DNA of 64,000 bases, taken from Pedobacter zeae (GTDB taxonomy: Bacteria; Bacteroidota; Bacteroidia; Sphingobacteriales; Sphingobacteriaceae). The notes under the pieces are model-generated. The model had not been told where the DNA came from. It saw nothing but the letters and a program-made list of their open reading frames with translations, and made no database searches. Each line of letters opens with the position of its first letter. Position 1 is the first letter of the stretch. The stretch spans positions 354,872 through 418,871 of the forward strand of contig NZ_JACIEF010000001.1 of NCBI RefSeq assembly GCF_014196715.1, given 5' to 3'. Shown one piece after another: positions 26,801-34,635 of this stretch. The position numbers and the translations under genes were made by a program.

Positions 26801-27405
26801 AGGTTTTTTTCAATTTCGAAGAGCAAATCTTCAACACGCTCCAGGTCGGCTTCTGTATCTTTTAATTTGTTGAAAGTCTGTTTCTTACGTAGTTTGTATT
26901 TCGAAATTCCGGAAGCTTCCTCGAACAGGGAACGGCGGCTGTGCTCTTTATTGGTAATGATCTCATCAACCATTTTGAGCTCGATAATCGAATAACTGTC
27001 AGAGCCGATTCCGGTATCCAGAAAAAGATCGGTAATATCTTTTAGCCTGCACTGCACATCGTTTAAACGGTATTCGCTATCGCCGTTTCGATAAAGTTTA
27101 CGGGTTACGGTAACCTGTGAGTACGCGGTAGGAAGGATGTTCTTGGTATTATCAAAGCTTAGCGAAACTTCAGCGAGCTGTGCCTGTTTACGGTTTTTTG
27201 TTCCGTTAAAAATGATGTTCTCCATCTTTTCCGATCGCAACGCTTTGGTACTCTGTTCGCCCAAAACCCAACGCATGGCATCGATAACATTCGATTTTCC
27301 GCAACCATTAGGACCAACAATAGCGGTAACCCCCTCATTAAAATTGATGGTCACTTTATCGCCAAAGCTCTTAAAACCTTTAATTTCTAACCTGGTAAGT
27401 TGCAT
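23866..27405 (-). CDS. smc: Chromosome segregation protein SMC
   Basis: The 1179-residue SMC ATPase that, with ScpA and ScpB, forms the bacterial condensin and extrudes DNA loops. The head is split in the usual way: Walker A GPNGCGKSNVIDAMRWVLGEQS at about 31-52 and, near the C-terminus, the signature INQLSGGEKTLTATALL and Walker B PFCIFDEVDAPLDD. Two long coiled-coil arms rich in Glu, Lys and Gln flank a hinge around 515-660 (SLEGFPESIRFLKK, DASRGRANFFIL). Length is normal. It lies downstream of the helicase gene on the same strand with a 222-bp spacer (a little more to the preferred helicase stop). No scp gene is adjacent. Confidence 0.98.
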   Translation of the reverse strand: MQLTRLEIKGFKSFGDKVTINFNEGVTAIVGPNGCGKSNVIDAMRWVLGEQSTKALRSEKMENIIFNGTKNRKQAQLAEVSLSFDNTKNILPTAYSQVTVTRKLYRNGDSEYRLNDVQCRLKDITDLFLDTGIGSDSYSIIELKMVDEIITNKEHSRRSLFEEASGISKYKLRKKQTFNKLKDTEADLERVEDLLFEIEKNLKTLENQARKAERYYKLKEQYRELSVQLATHRIAFFRTDLNALEIQEQNQQVNRTELSAKIDAGEAELQKLKLDSISQEKNLSVQQKATNEFVSKIRAYESEKKVKNEQMRFLQEKETRLSAELEKDKNQVNHIKYNIKRLNEEVATETAVFSRLESDLKSLKSALDTLREQQQTEKNRIDNLTRSVNELQNSVYQSQKEIDILNIQKDALVQESNRNVDDTETKTLELKAFDHALAELDIQVREKQSHIKNLTEAEEILKEKLADSEINLSSNKEKLAAENRKKDAKQNEYNLTKSLVDSLEGFPESIRFLKKNNAFAKSALLLSDILFCNEDYRIAIENYLEPVMNHYVVEKYTDAVQAINLLTDASRGRANFFILENIPDKNPLIGTHEGLVSALSVIEVDKKYQQLCNLLLQNVYIAIAEQENLFKETPTDSLTILAKNGKYAQTKFTLSGGSVGLFEGKRIGRAKNLENLAKEIKASESLINQYNTAIKVETDNIFALKEASKINQINALQQEMNRLNNEHISVQTRRDQYQEFITTSENRKTDIAQKIVSIEKALSEKLPALVQLQKDQQEAHVNLQEQQLNYQEIADQVNESAGKYNQDNIRFHQQQNKLSGLEKDLDYRFVQEEALNKRIAQNDKELQETLTQITATLQHTDLNDDTLLEMYQQREEMEKALAEAEQAYFTSKGSINEVENDLTNIRKNREETDFLLTEIKDKKNALKIDLNALKERLAVEFNIDINDLLETEHEIEALESEFEIRQKVEKMKRQLDEFGAINSMAMEAFKEMEERYTFIQNQKKDLNAAKTDLLQTIKEIDDTAKDKFMQAFTQAREHFIVVFRSLFNEEDSCDLILSDINNPLEADIDIVARPKGKRPLSINQLSGGEKTLTATALLFSLYLLKPAPFCIFDEVDAPLDDTNIDKFNNIIRKFSDQSQFIIVSHNKRTIASTDIIYGVTMVEQGVSRVVAVDLREVAA

Positions 27406-27523
27406 GGTTTGTAATCGGGAGAACCGACCTCAATATTAAGGATAATTTTGTGTTTTTTCAAGTGGTTTTCACCGTAAAGGCCACTGATAGAAAAGATAAA
27501 GGAGGCAAACTGAAAGAATAGTC

Positions 27524-27559
27524 GTTTCATTATTCTTATTCTATTTTCCATAATGAAAC
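27524..27559 (-). other. Perfect 10-bp inverted repeat upstream of smc
   Basis: GTTTCATTAT (27524..27533) pairs with ATAATGAAAC (27550..27559) around a 16-nt loop. It lies 119 bp before the smc start codon and about 70 bp after the helicase stop. There is no U run, so it is a poor terminator; it could be an operator or a leader structure. Confidence 0.5.
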
Positions 27560-27627
27560 ACAAAGACACAAAAGCACAAAGTTTAGATTAATTTTCTTCC
27601 TCACCTGGTGCCTTTGTGGTGAAAAAA

Positions 27628-29931
27628 TTACTTCACAATCATCAGTTTCGCAAATTTAAGCAGTAACTGTTTATTGCCCAATCCCTGAAAAAATACCGTT
27701 GCTTTTACATCGGGTAATGTCCCTTCAAGGCTGACGATTTTTCCGAAACCGAATTTTTCATGTTCTACTTCCATGCCCACCTGAAATTCGTGTGGTTGCG
27801 AAGGGCTAAATCCTGGCGATGGTATATGCGCTTTTGCCAGTAATGAGGTGGTTTTAGGGCGTGCCGATGGGGCAGAAGCCGTTGCACCTGGTGCGGGTTT
27901 TGGTTTGCTGAAAAAATCGCGGGGCTGTGAAGTCCATGTTTTTCGCTCAACATCAAAATTACCGTCAAAAGAATTTGATTTGGCCGGTTTAACGTCTAAT
28001 TCTAAAAATCTTGGGTTAATTTCATTGATGAAACGGCTTGGTTCGCAGTTGGTTAGTGTTCCCCAACGGTAGCGTGAAGTAGCATAGGTAAGGGTAAGTT
28101 TGATCTCTGCACGCGTGATGGCCACATAGAACAAGCGGCGCTCCTCTTCCAGGTCGGAACGGGAGTTAACAGACATTTGCGATGGGAAAAGATTCTCTTC
28201 TAAGCCAACAATAAATACGTTTTTAAACTCCAAACCTTTGGCAGAGTGGATCGTCATTAACGAAACGGTATCTTTATTTTTATCGCCGTCTTTATCATCA
28301 TTGGTTAAAAGGGCCACATCCTGCATAAAAATATCAAGCCCCTTTTCTTCTATATCTTCACGTTCGGCAAATTCCTTAATACCATTTAATAACTCCTGGA
28401 TATTTTCGTAGCGTGCGCGTCCTTCAACACTGTCATCAGTATATAATTCCTTTAAAATACCTGTATGCTGCGCGATAAACAGGGCCGAATCGTAGGCATC
28501 AAGTTTTTTGGCCTCCGCCTGAAAACTCTGTACCATCATGGAGAAATCATTCAGCTGATTGGCCAAACGCCCGTCTACATACTGGTGTGCATTCGAAATC
28601 ACATCCCACATGGTAAGGTTGTGCTGATCAGCTGCAACGATAATCTTATCGATTGAAGTATCGCCAATACCACGCTTCGGATAATTGATTACCCGTTTAA
28701 TAGCCTCTTCATCTTTAGGGTTAAAGGTTAAGCGGAAATAAGCAATTAAATCTTTGATCTCTTTACGTTGATAAAAAGATGTGCCCCCGTAAATTCTATA
28801 CGGGATATTCAGTTTGCGTAAACCTTCCTCCATTGCGCGGCTCTGCGCATTGGTACGGTAAAGAATGGCAAAATCGTGGTAGGAATAACCTTTTAGGCTA
28901 CGCTCCTGGATAATGGATTCGGCAACCAGTTTACCTTCTTCATTGTCGGTAAAAGCACGTGAAACTTTGATCCTGTCGCCTGGAACATTTTCTGAAAACA
29001 CATTTTTTTCCAGCTGGTTTTTGTTATTGGCAATAATACTGCTTGCTGCATCAACAATATTTTGGGTAGAACGGTAATTTTGCTCCAGTTTATAAACTTT
29101 TAAATCAGGATAATCGCGTTCGAAATTTAAGATGTTCTGGATGTTTGCACCACGGAAAGCGTAAATACTCTGTGCGTCATCACCCACTACACAGATGTTC
29201 TGATAGGCGGCAGCCAGCTTTTTAACAATGGTATACTGTGAAAAGTTGGTGTCCTGGTACTCATCCACCATCAGGTACCTGAATTTCTGCTGGTATTTGT
29301 TTAAAACATCAGGATGCTCTTTTAAAAGGATATTGGTTTTAAACAATAAATCGTCAAAATCCATTGCACCGGCCCTAAAGCAGCGTTTGGCGTATTGTTC
29401 GTAAATCTGGCCCAACAACGGTCGTTTATTCTGGATATCCTCAGCCTGGATCTGATCGTTGGCCTGGTATTCTCCCCACGAAATAAGGTTGTTTTTTGCC
29501 GAAGAAATCCGGCCGTAAACAAAATTCGGGGCATATAATTTGTCGTCCAGTTGCATCTCTTTTAAGATGGCACGGATTACACTTTTACTATCGTCAGTAT
29601 CGTAAATCGTAAAATTGTTAGGATAACCGATTTTTTCGGCCTCCACACGCAAAATTTTTGCAAAAACGGAGTGAAAAGTGCCCATCCAGATATTTTTGGC
29701 CTCTGCACCAACCACTTTACTGATACGCTCACGCATGTCCTTACTCGCTTTGTTGGTAAAGGTTAAAACCAGGATGTTAAAAGGATCGGTACCGGTTTGG
29801 ATCAGGTGGGCCACACGGAAGGTAATTACCCTGGTTTTGCCCGAACCGGCACCCGCAACGATCATTACCGGTCCCTTTGTGTTTTCTACTGCTGCTCTTT
29901 GTTGTGGGTTTAATCCTGCTAAATAATCCAA
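27628..29931 (-). CDS. UvrD/PcrA-type superfamily 1A DNA helicase
   Basis: A 3'-to-5' DNA helicase acting in repair and replication restart. Motifs appear in order: LNPQQRAAVENTKGPVMIV and AGAGSGKT (motif I), VLTFTNKA (Ia), DEYQDTN (II), VGDDAQSIYAFRGA (III), LEQNYRST (IV), TIHSAKGLEFKNVFIVGLEE (V) and RRLFYVAITRA (VI). The C-terminal tail ends in a small domain (GMEVEHEKFGFGKIVSLEG) as in PcrA. I prefer the TTG at 29931, which gives the family start MDYLAGLNPQQ (767 residues) and follows AGGAG by 4 nt. An ATG 90 bp further upstream is in frame, but its first codons belong to a sequence repeated at 30765, so the extension is doubtful. Confidence 0.95.
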   Translation of the reverse strand: MDYLAGLNPQQRAAVENTKGPVMIVAGAGSGKTRVITFRVAHLIQTGTDPFNILVLTFTNKASKDMRERISKVVGAEAKNIWMGTFHSVFAKILRVEAEKIGYPNNFTIYDTDDSKSVIRAILKEMQLDDKLYAPNFVYGRISSAKNNLISWGEYQANDQIQAEDIQNKRPLLGQIYEQYAKRCFRAGAMDFDDLLFKTNILLKEHPDVLNKYQQKFRYLMVDEYQDTNFSQYTIVKKLAAAYQNICVVGDDAQSIYAFRGANIQNILNFERDYPDLKVYKLEQNYRSTQNIVDAASSIIANNKNQLEKNVFSENVPGDRIKVSRAFTDNEEGKLVAESIIQERSLKGYSYHDFAILYRTNAQSRAMEEGLRKLNIPYRIYGGTSFYQRKEIKDLIAYFRLTFNPKDEEAIKRVINYPKRGIGDTSIDKIIVAADQHNLTMWDVISNAHQYVDGRLANQLNDFSMMVQSFQAEAKKLDAYDSALFIAQHTGILKELYTDDSVEGRARYENIQELLNGIKEFAEREDIEEKGLDIFMQDVALLTNDDKDGDKNKDTVSLMTIHSAKGLEFKNVFIVGLEENLFPSQMSVNSRSDLEEERRLFYVAITRAEIKLTLTYATSRYRWGTLTNCEPSRFINEINPRFLELDVKPAKSNSFDGNFDVERKTWTSQPRDFFSKPKPAPGATASAPSARPKTTSLLAKAHIPSPGFSPSQPHEFQVGMEVEHEKFGFGKIVSLEGTLPDVKATVFFQGLGNKQLLLKFAKLMIVK

Positions 29932-30004
29932 ATCGGCTCCTGTTTTTTTGAGGTTCAAAAATAACAATTCCCATGGCTTTTTGCTAAAGGTGTTGGTAAT
30001 TAGT

Positions 30005-30260
30005 TTAAAACCCAAAATCATATTTTATCGCTCGTCATTCTGAACTTGTTCCAGAATCTATTGAATGAAGGCTCATGTTTTATTGCGAATTAGTTGTCGG
30101 TATAGTAAAACCGTTATTTGGTTTTTAGAAAAGCAATACCTGTATTTCATTGGTATCGGTAGCCCTTTGCTTTGCTCATACACCTGCAGGCCTTATGCAC
30201 CAGGCCGGTATCCGCTTCGCCAAGGTTTAGGCAGGTTATTTGTGCTGCTATTCATGGCTA
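30005..30260. repeat. Diverged direct repeat, copy A (contains a dispersed element)
   Basis: From AAAACCCAAAATCATATTTTATCG onward (30007) this stretch parallels 30767 onward: CTGAACTTGTTCCAGAATCTATTGAAT, then CAATACCTGTATTTCATTGG, then CCCTTTGCTTTGCTCATA. The second half (30110..30260) is a copy of the dispersed element in minus orientation. It lies between the helicase start and the DUF493 gene; 30261..30422 shows nothing but the likely promoter region. Confidence 0.65.
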
Positions 30261-30422
30261 AACCCATAGCTTTAAATACAAGCTTAGATATTAAGCTGAT
30301 GTCAAACTTATATGTCACACCTGTTATTCCTTTAATTCAATCAAAATGGCGGATTTTGAGTTAAACGATGTGTCAGAATTACATACTCATGGTTTAGGTA
30401 TAGATTTTGATTGGATCTGATC

Positions 30423-30746
30423 ATGGAAGAGAAAAGAATAAATAAGGATATTGAATTAACTGATATCCCAGAGGGAAAGAGTACAGACATTTATGTGAAC
30501 TTAAAAGAGAAATTGGAAAGTGTTGAGCGGTTCCCGGGAGTTTATAATTTCAAATTTATCATCACCGGGGGGTTGGATAAAATAAAAGATTTGCGTGCCA
30601 TTTTACCTGATGATGAATTTATGGAGCAACCGTCAAAAACGGGAAAATATGTTTCTATTACGGTAAAAAAACAGGTGCAAAATGCCGATGAGGTAATAGC
30701 TGTTTATAAACAGGCAGGAAATATCAAGGGGATAATGATACTCTAG
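30423..30746 (+). CDS. DUF493 family protein (YbeD-like)
   Basis: A 107-residue protein of the DUF493/YbeD family, a small ferredoxin-like alpha/beta fold resembling ACT-type regulatory domains. The pattern is visible in FPGVYNFKFIITGG, FMEQPSKTGKYVSITVKKQVQNADEVIAVYKQAGNIKGIMIL; the ending GNIKGIMIL corresponds to the final strand of the family. The frame runs four codons further upstream from a TTG, but the ATG at 30423 is the natural start. Function is unknown beyond suggested regulatory binding; E. coli YbeD sits near lipoate genes but no lipoate gene is here. It is an isolated gene between two copies of a direct repeat. Confidence 0.9.
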   Translation: MEEKRINKDIELTDIPEGKSTDIYVNLKEKLESVERFPGVYNFKFIITGGLDKIKDLRAILPDDEFMEQPSKTGKYVSITVKKQVQNADEVIAVYKQAGNIKGIMIL

Positions 30747-30764
30747 GCTGTGTAATTATTAAGG

Positions 30765-31045
30765 GGTTAAAACCCAAAGTCATATTTTATCGTCCGTGAT
30801 GCTGAACTTGTTTCAGTATCTATTGATTAAGCTTCATGTTTCTTAACCGGAAATGAACCCTATTTCATTCAGGCAAATGAATTGTTGGCATGCAAAACGG
30901 TGACCTCTGATTTTCAGAAAGCCACTTCCGTATGTCATTTGTACTGTTAGTCTTTTGCTTTGCTCATACCGGTCTGTTCGTTTGGGCGGGCGCCTTCGGC
31001 AGCGGGTAGTATTCGGTACGTCAAGGTGAGGTAAATGCTCTGCTC
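30765..31045. repeat. Diverged direct repeat, copy B
   Basis: Parallels copy A at an offset of 760 bp: TAAAACCCAAAGTCATATTTTATCG, CTGAACTTGTTTCAGTATCTATTGAT, TGTCATTTGTACTG and TCTTTTGCTTTGCTCATACC. The reverse complement of its first part repeats the first codons of the long form of the helicase gene (ATG A-T TTG GGT TTT). The 413-bp gap to the HxlR gene holds this repeat and otherwise nothing recognised. Confidence 0.6.
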
Positions 31046-31159
31046 CGGGTAATGGAGTTTAAAACCAGGTGCCTGAATTGCTGCCTTTATGGTATTTTAA
31101 TCAACTCTTACTCAGAAGGTCAGGTGCTTTTTAATGATATAGTATAAACAACACTGAAG

Positions 31160-31513
31160 TTAAACCGAACCATTTTTAACTGCCCAATCCACCATTGAGT
31201 CGAGCACGGTAAAAAGATCTTCTCCTGGTTTTGTTAAGCTATATGTAACAACAGGAGGCACAACAGCCTGTGCATCCCTGTGCACAATATCGTCAGCCTG
31301 TAACTGCTTTAAATGCTGAATGAGCATTTTTTCGGTAATCTGCGGAATGGCCCTTTTCAATTCACTGTAACGTTTTGGCCCACTCATTAAATGATATATA
31401 ATGATAGGCTTCCAGTAACCGCCAATTTTTTCCATTACAAAGGTTACCGGGCAGCTGGTTAATGCCACACCCTTATTAAAATTTCTGGTCGAAAGCTCTT
31501 TAATTGCCGTCAT
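31160..31513 (-). CDS. HxlR-type winged-helix transcriptional regulator
   Basis: A 117-residue HxlR/YodB-family regulator. The diagnostic segments are CPVTFVMEKIGGYWKPIIIYHLMSGPKRYSELKRAIPQITEKMLIQHLKQLQADDIVHR, containing the conserved N-terminal cysteine (used in YodB-type quinone sensing), the recognition helix ITEKMLIQHLKQL and the wing. The start ATG at 31513 is preferred over the upstream end of the frame because the extension would overlap the divergent promoters. It is divergent from a NmrA-like oxidoreductase gene and shares an 81-bp intergenic region with it, the classic arrangement of a regulator and its target. Two inverted repeats there are likely its binding sites. Confidence 0.94.
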   Translation of the reverse strand: MTAIKELSTRNFNKGVALTSCPVTFVMEKIGGYWKPIIIYHLMSGPKRYSELKRAIPQITEKMLIQHLKQLQADDIVHRDAQAVVPPVVTYSLTKPGEDLFTVLDSMVDWAVKNGSV

Positions 31514-31520
31514 GTCTACA

Positions 31521-31550
31521 TACTTTGGGGTAAGTACTTGTATAAAAGTA
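31521..31550. promoter_or_regulatory. Two TACTT-N6-AAGTA inverted repeats, predicted HxlR operators
   Basis: TACTT (31521..31525) pairs with AAGTA (31532..31536), and TACTT (31535..31539) with AAGTA (31546..31550), both with a 6-bp spacer and offset by exactly 14 bp. They lie in the short divergent spacer, overlap the -33 region of the + promoter and follow the predicted start of the minus-strand transcript. Confidence 0.7.
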
Positions 31551-31568
31551 AGTGCAAATATAGCTTTG
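31538..31568 (+). promoter_or_regulatory. Predicted promoter of the NmrA-like gene
   Basis: TTG at 31538..31540, a 20-bp spacer, and TAGCTTTG at 31561..31568 match the Bacteroidota -33/-7 consensus. The start codon follows 26 bp later. Confidence 0.75.
31555..31562 (-). promoter_or_regulatory. Predicted -7 box of the HxlR gene
   Basis: On the minus strand this reads TATATTTG, an exact TAnnTTTG match, 41 bp upstream of the start codon. It shares two bases with the opposing -7 box, so the two promoters can hardly be occupied at the same time. Confidence 0.65.
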
Positions 31569-31594
31569 CATTCATAATTTAAAAACAAAATATC

Positions 31595-32479
31595 ATGAAA
31601 ATCACATTAACAGGATCGTTAGGAAATATTACCAAACCACTAGCCGAAACTTTATTAGCCAAAGGTCACGAAGTCAAAATTATCAGCAGTAATCCCGGTC
31701 GGGCAGAGGCTATTAAAGCACTGGGTGCTATTCCGCTGATTGGTAACGTGGCCGATATTACATTTTTAACCGCCGCTTTTACAGGTGCCGATGCCATTTA
31801 CACGATGGTGCCACCTGATTTTTCTGCACCTCGATTTAAGGCTTACATTAGCGAAATCGGTAAAAACTATGCTGTGGCCATTCAGCAATCGGGAGTAAAA
31901 AAGGTAGTGAATTTAAGTAGCATTGGTGCCGATTTACCAGACGGAACCGGGCCTATTGCCGGATTACACCAGGTGGAAAATACTTTTGCCCAACTGGACG
32001 GGGTAGCGATTAAACATTTGCGTGCAGGTTATTTCTTTATCAATTTCCTGTCAAATATCGATATGGTTAAACATGCCAATATTTTAGGTTCAAACTTTGG
32101 TGCCGATGCCAAATTAGTATTGGTACACCCACGTCATATTGCCAAAGTGGCTGCCGAAACATTGGAAGGTGAATTTATTGGGAAAAGTGTATTGTATGTA
32201 GCTAATGATGACCAAAGCATAGCTGCCGATGTAGCTAAAACTTTAGGAGCCGCTGTTGGTAAACCCGAATTACCATGGATTGAATTTAGCGATGAAGAAG
32301 CCCTTAATGGTATGACTGGTGCGGGTTTACCAGAAGAAATTGCCAAAAACTACGTGGAAATGGGCGATGCGATCAGAAGCAACAGGCTTTTTACGGATTA
32401 TTACAAAAACAGACCGGTTTTGGGTAGCATTACCCTTCAGGATTTTGCAGCTGAATTTGCTGCCGCTTATAATAGCTAA
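31595..32479 (+). CDS. NmrA-like NAD(P)-binding oxidoreductase
   Basis: A 294-residue atypical short-chain dehydrogenase of the NmrA/QorB type. The Rossmann start MKITLTGSLGNITKPLAETLLAKGHEV binds the dinucleotide, and ALGAIPLIGNVADITFLTAAFTGADAIYTMVPP and VVNLSSIGAD are family landmarks. Relatives include quinone or azo reductases and sensors of the NADP/NADPH ratio. Together with the divergent HxlR regulator, which in several bacteria responds to quinones or aldehydes, the pair is most simply a quinone or electrophile response module. The substrate is inferred, not shown. Confidence 0.9.
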   Translation: MKITLTGSLGNITKPLAETLLAKGHEVKIISSNPGRAEAIKALGAIPLIGNVADITFLTAAFTGADAIYTMVPPDFSAPRFKAYISEIGKNYAVAIQQSGVKKVVNLSSIGADLPDGTGPIAGLHQVENTFAQLDGVAIKHLRAGYFFINFLSNIDMVKHANILGSNFGADAKLVLVHPRHIAKVAAETLEGEFIGKSVLYVANDDQSIAADVAKTLGAAVGKPELPWIEFSDEEALNGMTGAGLPEEIAKNYVEMGDAIRSNRLFTDYYKNRPVLGSITLQDFAAEFAAAYNS

Positions 32480-32492
32480 GATACTTCAACAG

Positions 32493-32516
32493 TTGCCGGG
32501 TTTTAAAACCTGGCAA
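32493..32516. terminator. Bidirectional hairpin between convergent genes
   Basis: TTGCCGGGTTTT pairs with AAAACCTGGCAA (one G-T pair) between the stop codons of the NmrA-like gene and the PH-domain gene. It has A/T runs inside the stem and only a weak T tail. Confidence 0.6.
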
Positions 32517-32528
32517 TTGCTATTTCAT

Positions 32529-34034
32529 TTACATCCAGCTCTTGTTATCGTGCTCAACCTGGTATAACCAATAATTTACCAGCTGTTTAATTTCGGTATA
32601 ATTGCCATATTTAAAATGGATCTGGCCTGCTGCGGTATGTAAAGAAAGGTGTCCTACATCAACACCCTTGTGCCAAGGATATTGAAAAGTGGTAATCGCC
32701 TGAATTTTATTTGGCTGTATAATTTCATTCGAAATATCCCATATTCCGCTGGTTTTGATGATGAAATCTTGATTTACCGAAATGCGGTGCCTTCTGTAAC
32801 TGATATAAATCATCAATACACCTGTTATAAAGTAGGCGAATGCAGCACCGATAAAAGGTTTCACCGCAGGAATATTAAAAGCCAGGATCAAAAAGATTGA
32901 AACGGGTAAAACCAGTCTGAAAAAAATCGGCAGGTTCAGAAAACGCCAGTCGGGGATGAAGGTTTTACCCTTTAGAGGAGCCTTACTCAGAATCATTTTT
33001 AACAGTTCATCACGTTCAGTAACATTACAACCCGGGATTTCGAGGGTGTTCCCCTGCATTTCATGTCCTTTTTTGTTTTGACCAAAATGTGCCTGCCTTA
33101 AACTCATGTTCAGCATATTCATCTTCTTCTGGAAATAATTTTGGCTGTACTTGGTAACCTGCACTTTATTTGGGCTGATCAATGTATTTTTCTTGGCAAT
33201 TAATCCCGAAGAAAGGAGCAGGGCATCTTTATGCTGCATGATCTGAAGCTCGAAATATTTATAGAAGGTTCTTACGAGATTGATAATCAGCAGTACAATT
33301 AAAAGGCATGCAATTAAAATGAAAACCGTAACAATGGTTAGCATTCCTGTTACCGTACTCTGAATTTCATCCCTGTTGATTTTGAATGCATCAAGCAGTT
33401 GCCTGCCTTCGTAAATAACCGTATAAAAAAAAGCGGCAAGCAAAGCTAAACTTTGTCCATAATTAGAAGTTAAGCCCACTTTAAGTAAAGTAAGGCCACT
33501 GATCTTTAAAAATGGTGTTTCTTCAATAAGGTTATTTTCACGAACCGCTTCGGGTTGTTCTCCACCTATGGCCTTTCTGTTCAGTAGATGTGCCTGAAGG
33601 TTGTAGGCAGTCGTTTCGTCGATGGCTCTTATGCTTACTTCTTCTCCATGTGCACCGGCGGTATCAATTTTTAATCCATAAACGCCAATAATTTTCTGCA
33701 GAATATTCTGGTTAATGTTAACCTGTTGAATTTTATCGAGTTGAATAATAACCTGATCGCGATTGAATATGCCTTTATTAACCACAAATTCCTGCTTTTC
33801 TTTATCCAGGAAGAAAGTGAATTTTAAATACCACAGGTATGCAAATATGAAGCTGATGAACAGGATAGCCAGGACGCCCGTTATCAGGTAGATAAAAGAG
33901 GTGCCCGACATTTTTACAAATGCTAAAATAAATAAGAAAAAGCTTGCCTTTACAATTTTTACCAGGGTATGTGCACCCATTATTATAATGCCAAAGGCCG
34001 ATTCACGTTGTGGTTTGCTAAAATCGTTGTCCAT
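32529..34034 (-). CDS. PH-domain membrane protein, YdbT-like
   Basis: A 501-residue inner-membrane protein with repeated bacterial PH (bPH2, DUF304) domains. Hydrophobic pairs near 25-65, 180-265 and 365-405 alternate with soluble segments starting FVVNKGIFNRDQVIIQLDKIQQVNINQN, LLSSGLIAKKNTLISPNKVQVTKYSQN and FIIKTSGIWDISNEIIQPNKIQAI, which repeat the same strand-turn pattern three times. It corresponds to YdbT of Bacillus, which works with YdbS; the YdbS-like gene overlaps its start by 1 bp. The pair has been linked to protection against certain antimicrobial peptides in Bacillus; whether that applies here is unknown. Confidence 0.9.
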   Translation of the reverse strand: MDNDFSKPQRESAFGIIIMGAHTLVKIVKASFFLFILAFVKMSGTSFIYLITGVLAILFISFIFAYLWYLKFTFFLDKEKQEFVVNKGIFNRDQVIIQLDKIQQVNINQNILQKIIGVYGLKIDTAGAHGEEVSIRAIDETTAYNLQAHLLNRKAIGGEQPEAVRENNLIEETPFLKISGLTLLKVGLTSNYGQSLALLAAFFYTVIYEGRQLLDAFKINRDEIQSTVTGMLTIVTVFILIACLLIVLLIINLVRTFYKYFELQIMQHKDALLLSSGLIAKKNTLISPNKVQVTKYSQNYFQKKMNMLNMSLRQAHFGQNKKGHEMQGNTLEIPGCNVTERDELLKMILSKAPLKGKTFIPDWRFLNLPIFFRLVLPVSIFLILAFNIPAVKPFIGAAFAYFITGVLMIYISYRRHRISVNQDFIIKTSGIWDISNEIIQPNKIQAITTFQYPWHKGVDVGHLSLHTAAGQIHFKYGNYTEIKQLVNYWLYQVEHDNKSWM

Positions 34035-34582
34035 TACACTTCTGTTTCAGTTATTGGATTTTCCAGCAGGTCTAATTTTTTCAAAAGCAGGTCTCTGATG
34101 CTTTTTGCCTCCCCGATAGGTATACCCGAAATGTGGATATGCCCGCTTTGGCCCCCTGCGGTAAATAACTGTAATGACCCTAATTTATACATCCGCGAAA
34201 AAATACCTTCGTTTAATTCAATGTGCTGGATCCGGTTTAAAGGAACAATTGTGGTCGATTCAGCTATAATTCCGCTTTTATAGAGTACATCATGTGTACG
34301 TACTGCATAACCACGTTTTTTAAAGCTTAAACGGAAAAGAAAGAAGAAAATAATGATTAAAGCCAGGTAAACAGGTACAATCCATACTGCATTGAGTTTA
34401 AACTCATCAACAAATAGCAGTAGAGCACTTAATCCGAGTCCTAACAAGCCAAAAAAGATCAATAAGTTAATGCAGATAATTTTCCAATAATCGGCATGCG
34501 GCTGCTTTAATAAAATTTCTTCGTACTTCGGAAGGTGTTCAAGGTCAATTGCTTCGTTAGTGAAAGGTGTATCGGCTGACAT
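34034..34582 (-). CDS. PH-domain membrane protein, YdbS-like
   Basis: A 182-residue protein with two adjacent membrane helices (about 33-55 and 65-85) followed by a single bPH2 domain. RGYAVRTHDVLYKSGIIAESTTIVPLNRIQHIELNEGIFSR is the typical strand series of this domain, and LGSLQLFTAGGQSGHIHISGI the following one. It is the first gene of a two-gene operon with the larger YdbT-like protein, overlapping it by a single base in a stop-start junction (TAATG), which favours coupled translation and complex formation. Confidence 0.9.
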   Translation of the reverse strand: MSADTPFTNEAIDLEHLPKYEEILLKQPHADYWKIICINLLIFFGLLGLGLSALLLFVDEFKLNAVWIVPVYLALIIIFFFLFRLSFKKRGYAVRTHDVLYKSGIIAESTTIVPLNRIQHIELNEGIFSRMYKLGSLQLFTAGGQSGHIHISGIPIGEAKSIRDLLLKKLDLLENPITETEV

Positions 34583-34635
34583 AATTAAAATTATAACTTA
34601 TTAATCAAATATCTGATTAATATTTAAAGCTTTTG

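Noticed and set aside
27387..27569. 60-codon minus frame upstream of smc, part of which looks like a signal peptide
   Set aside because: It overlaps the smc start and contains the inverted repeat; no cargo follows the hydrophobic stretch.
30065..30364. 99-codon + frame upstream of DUF493
   Set aside because: Lies within the dispersed element, and the related copy B does not keep the frame.
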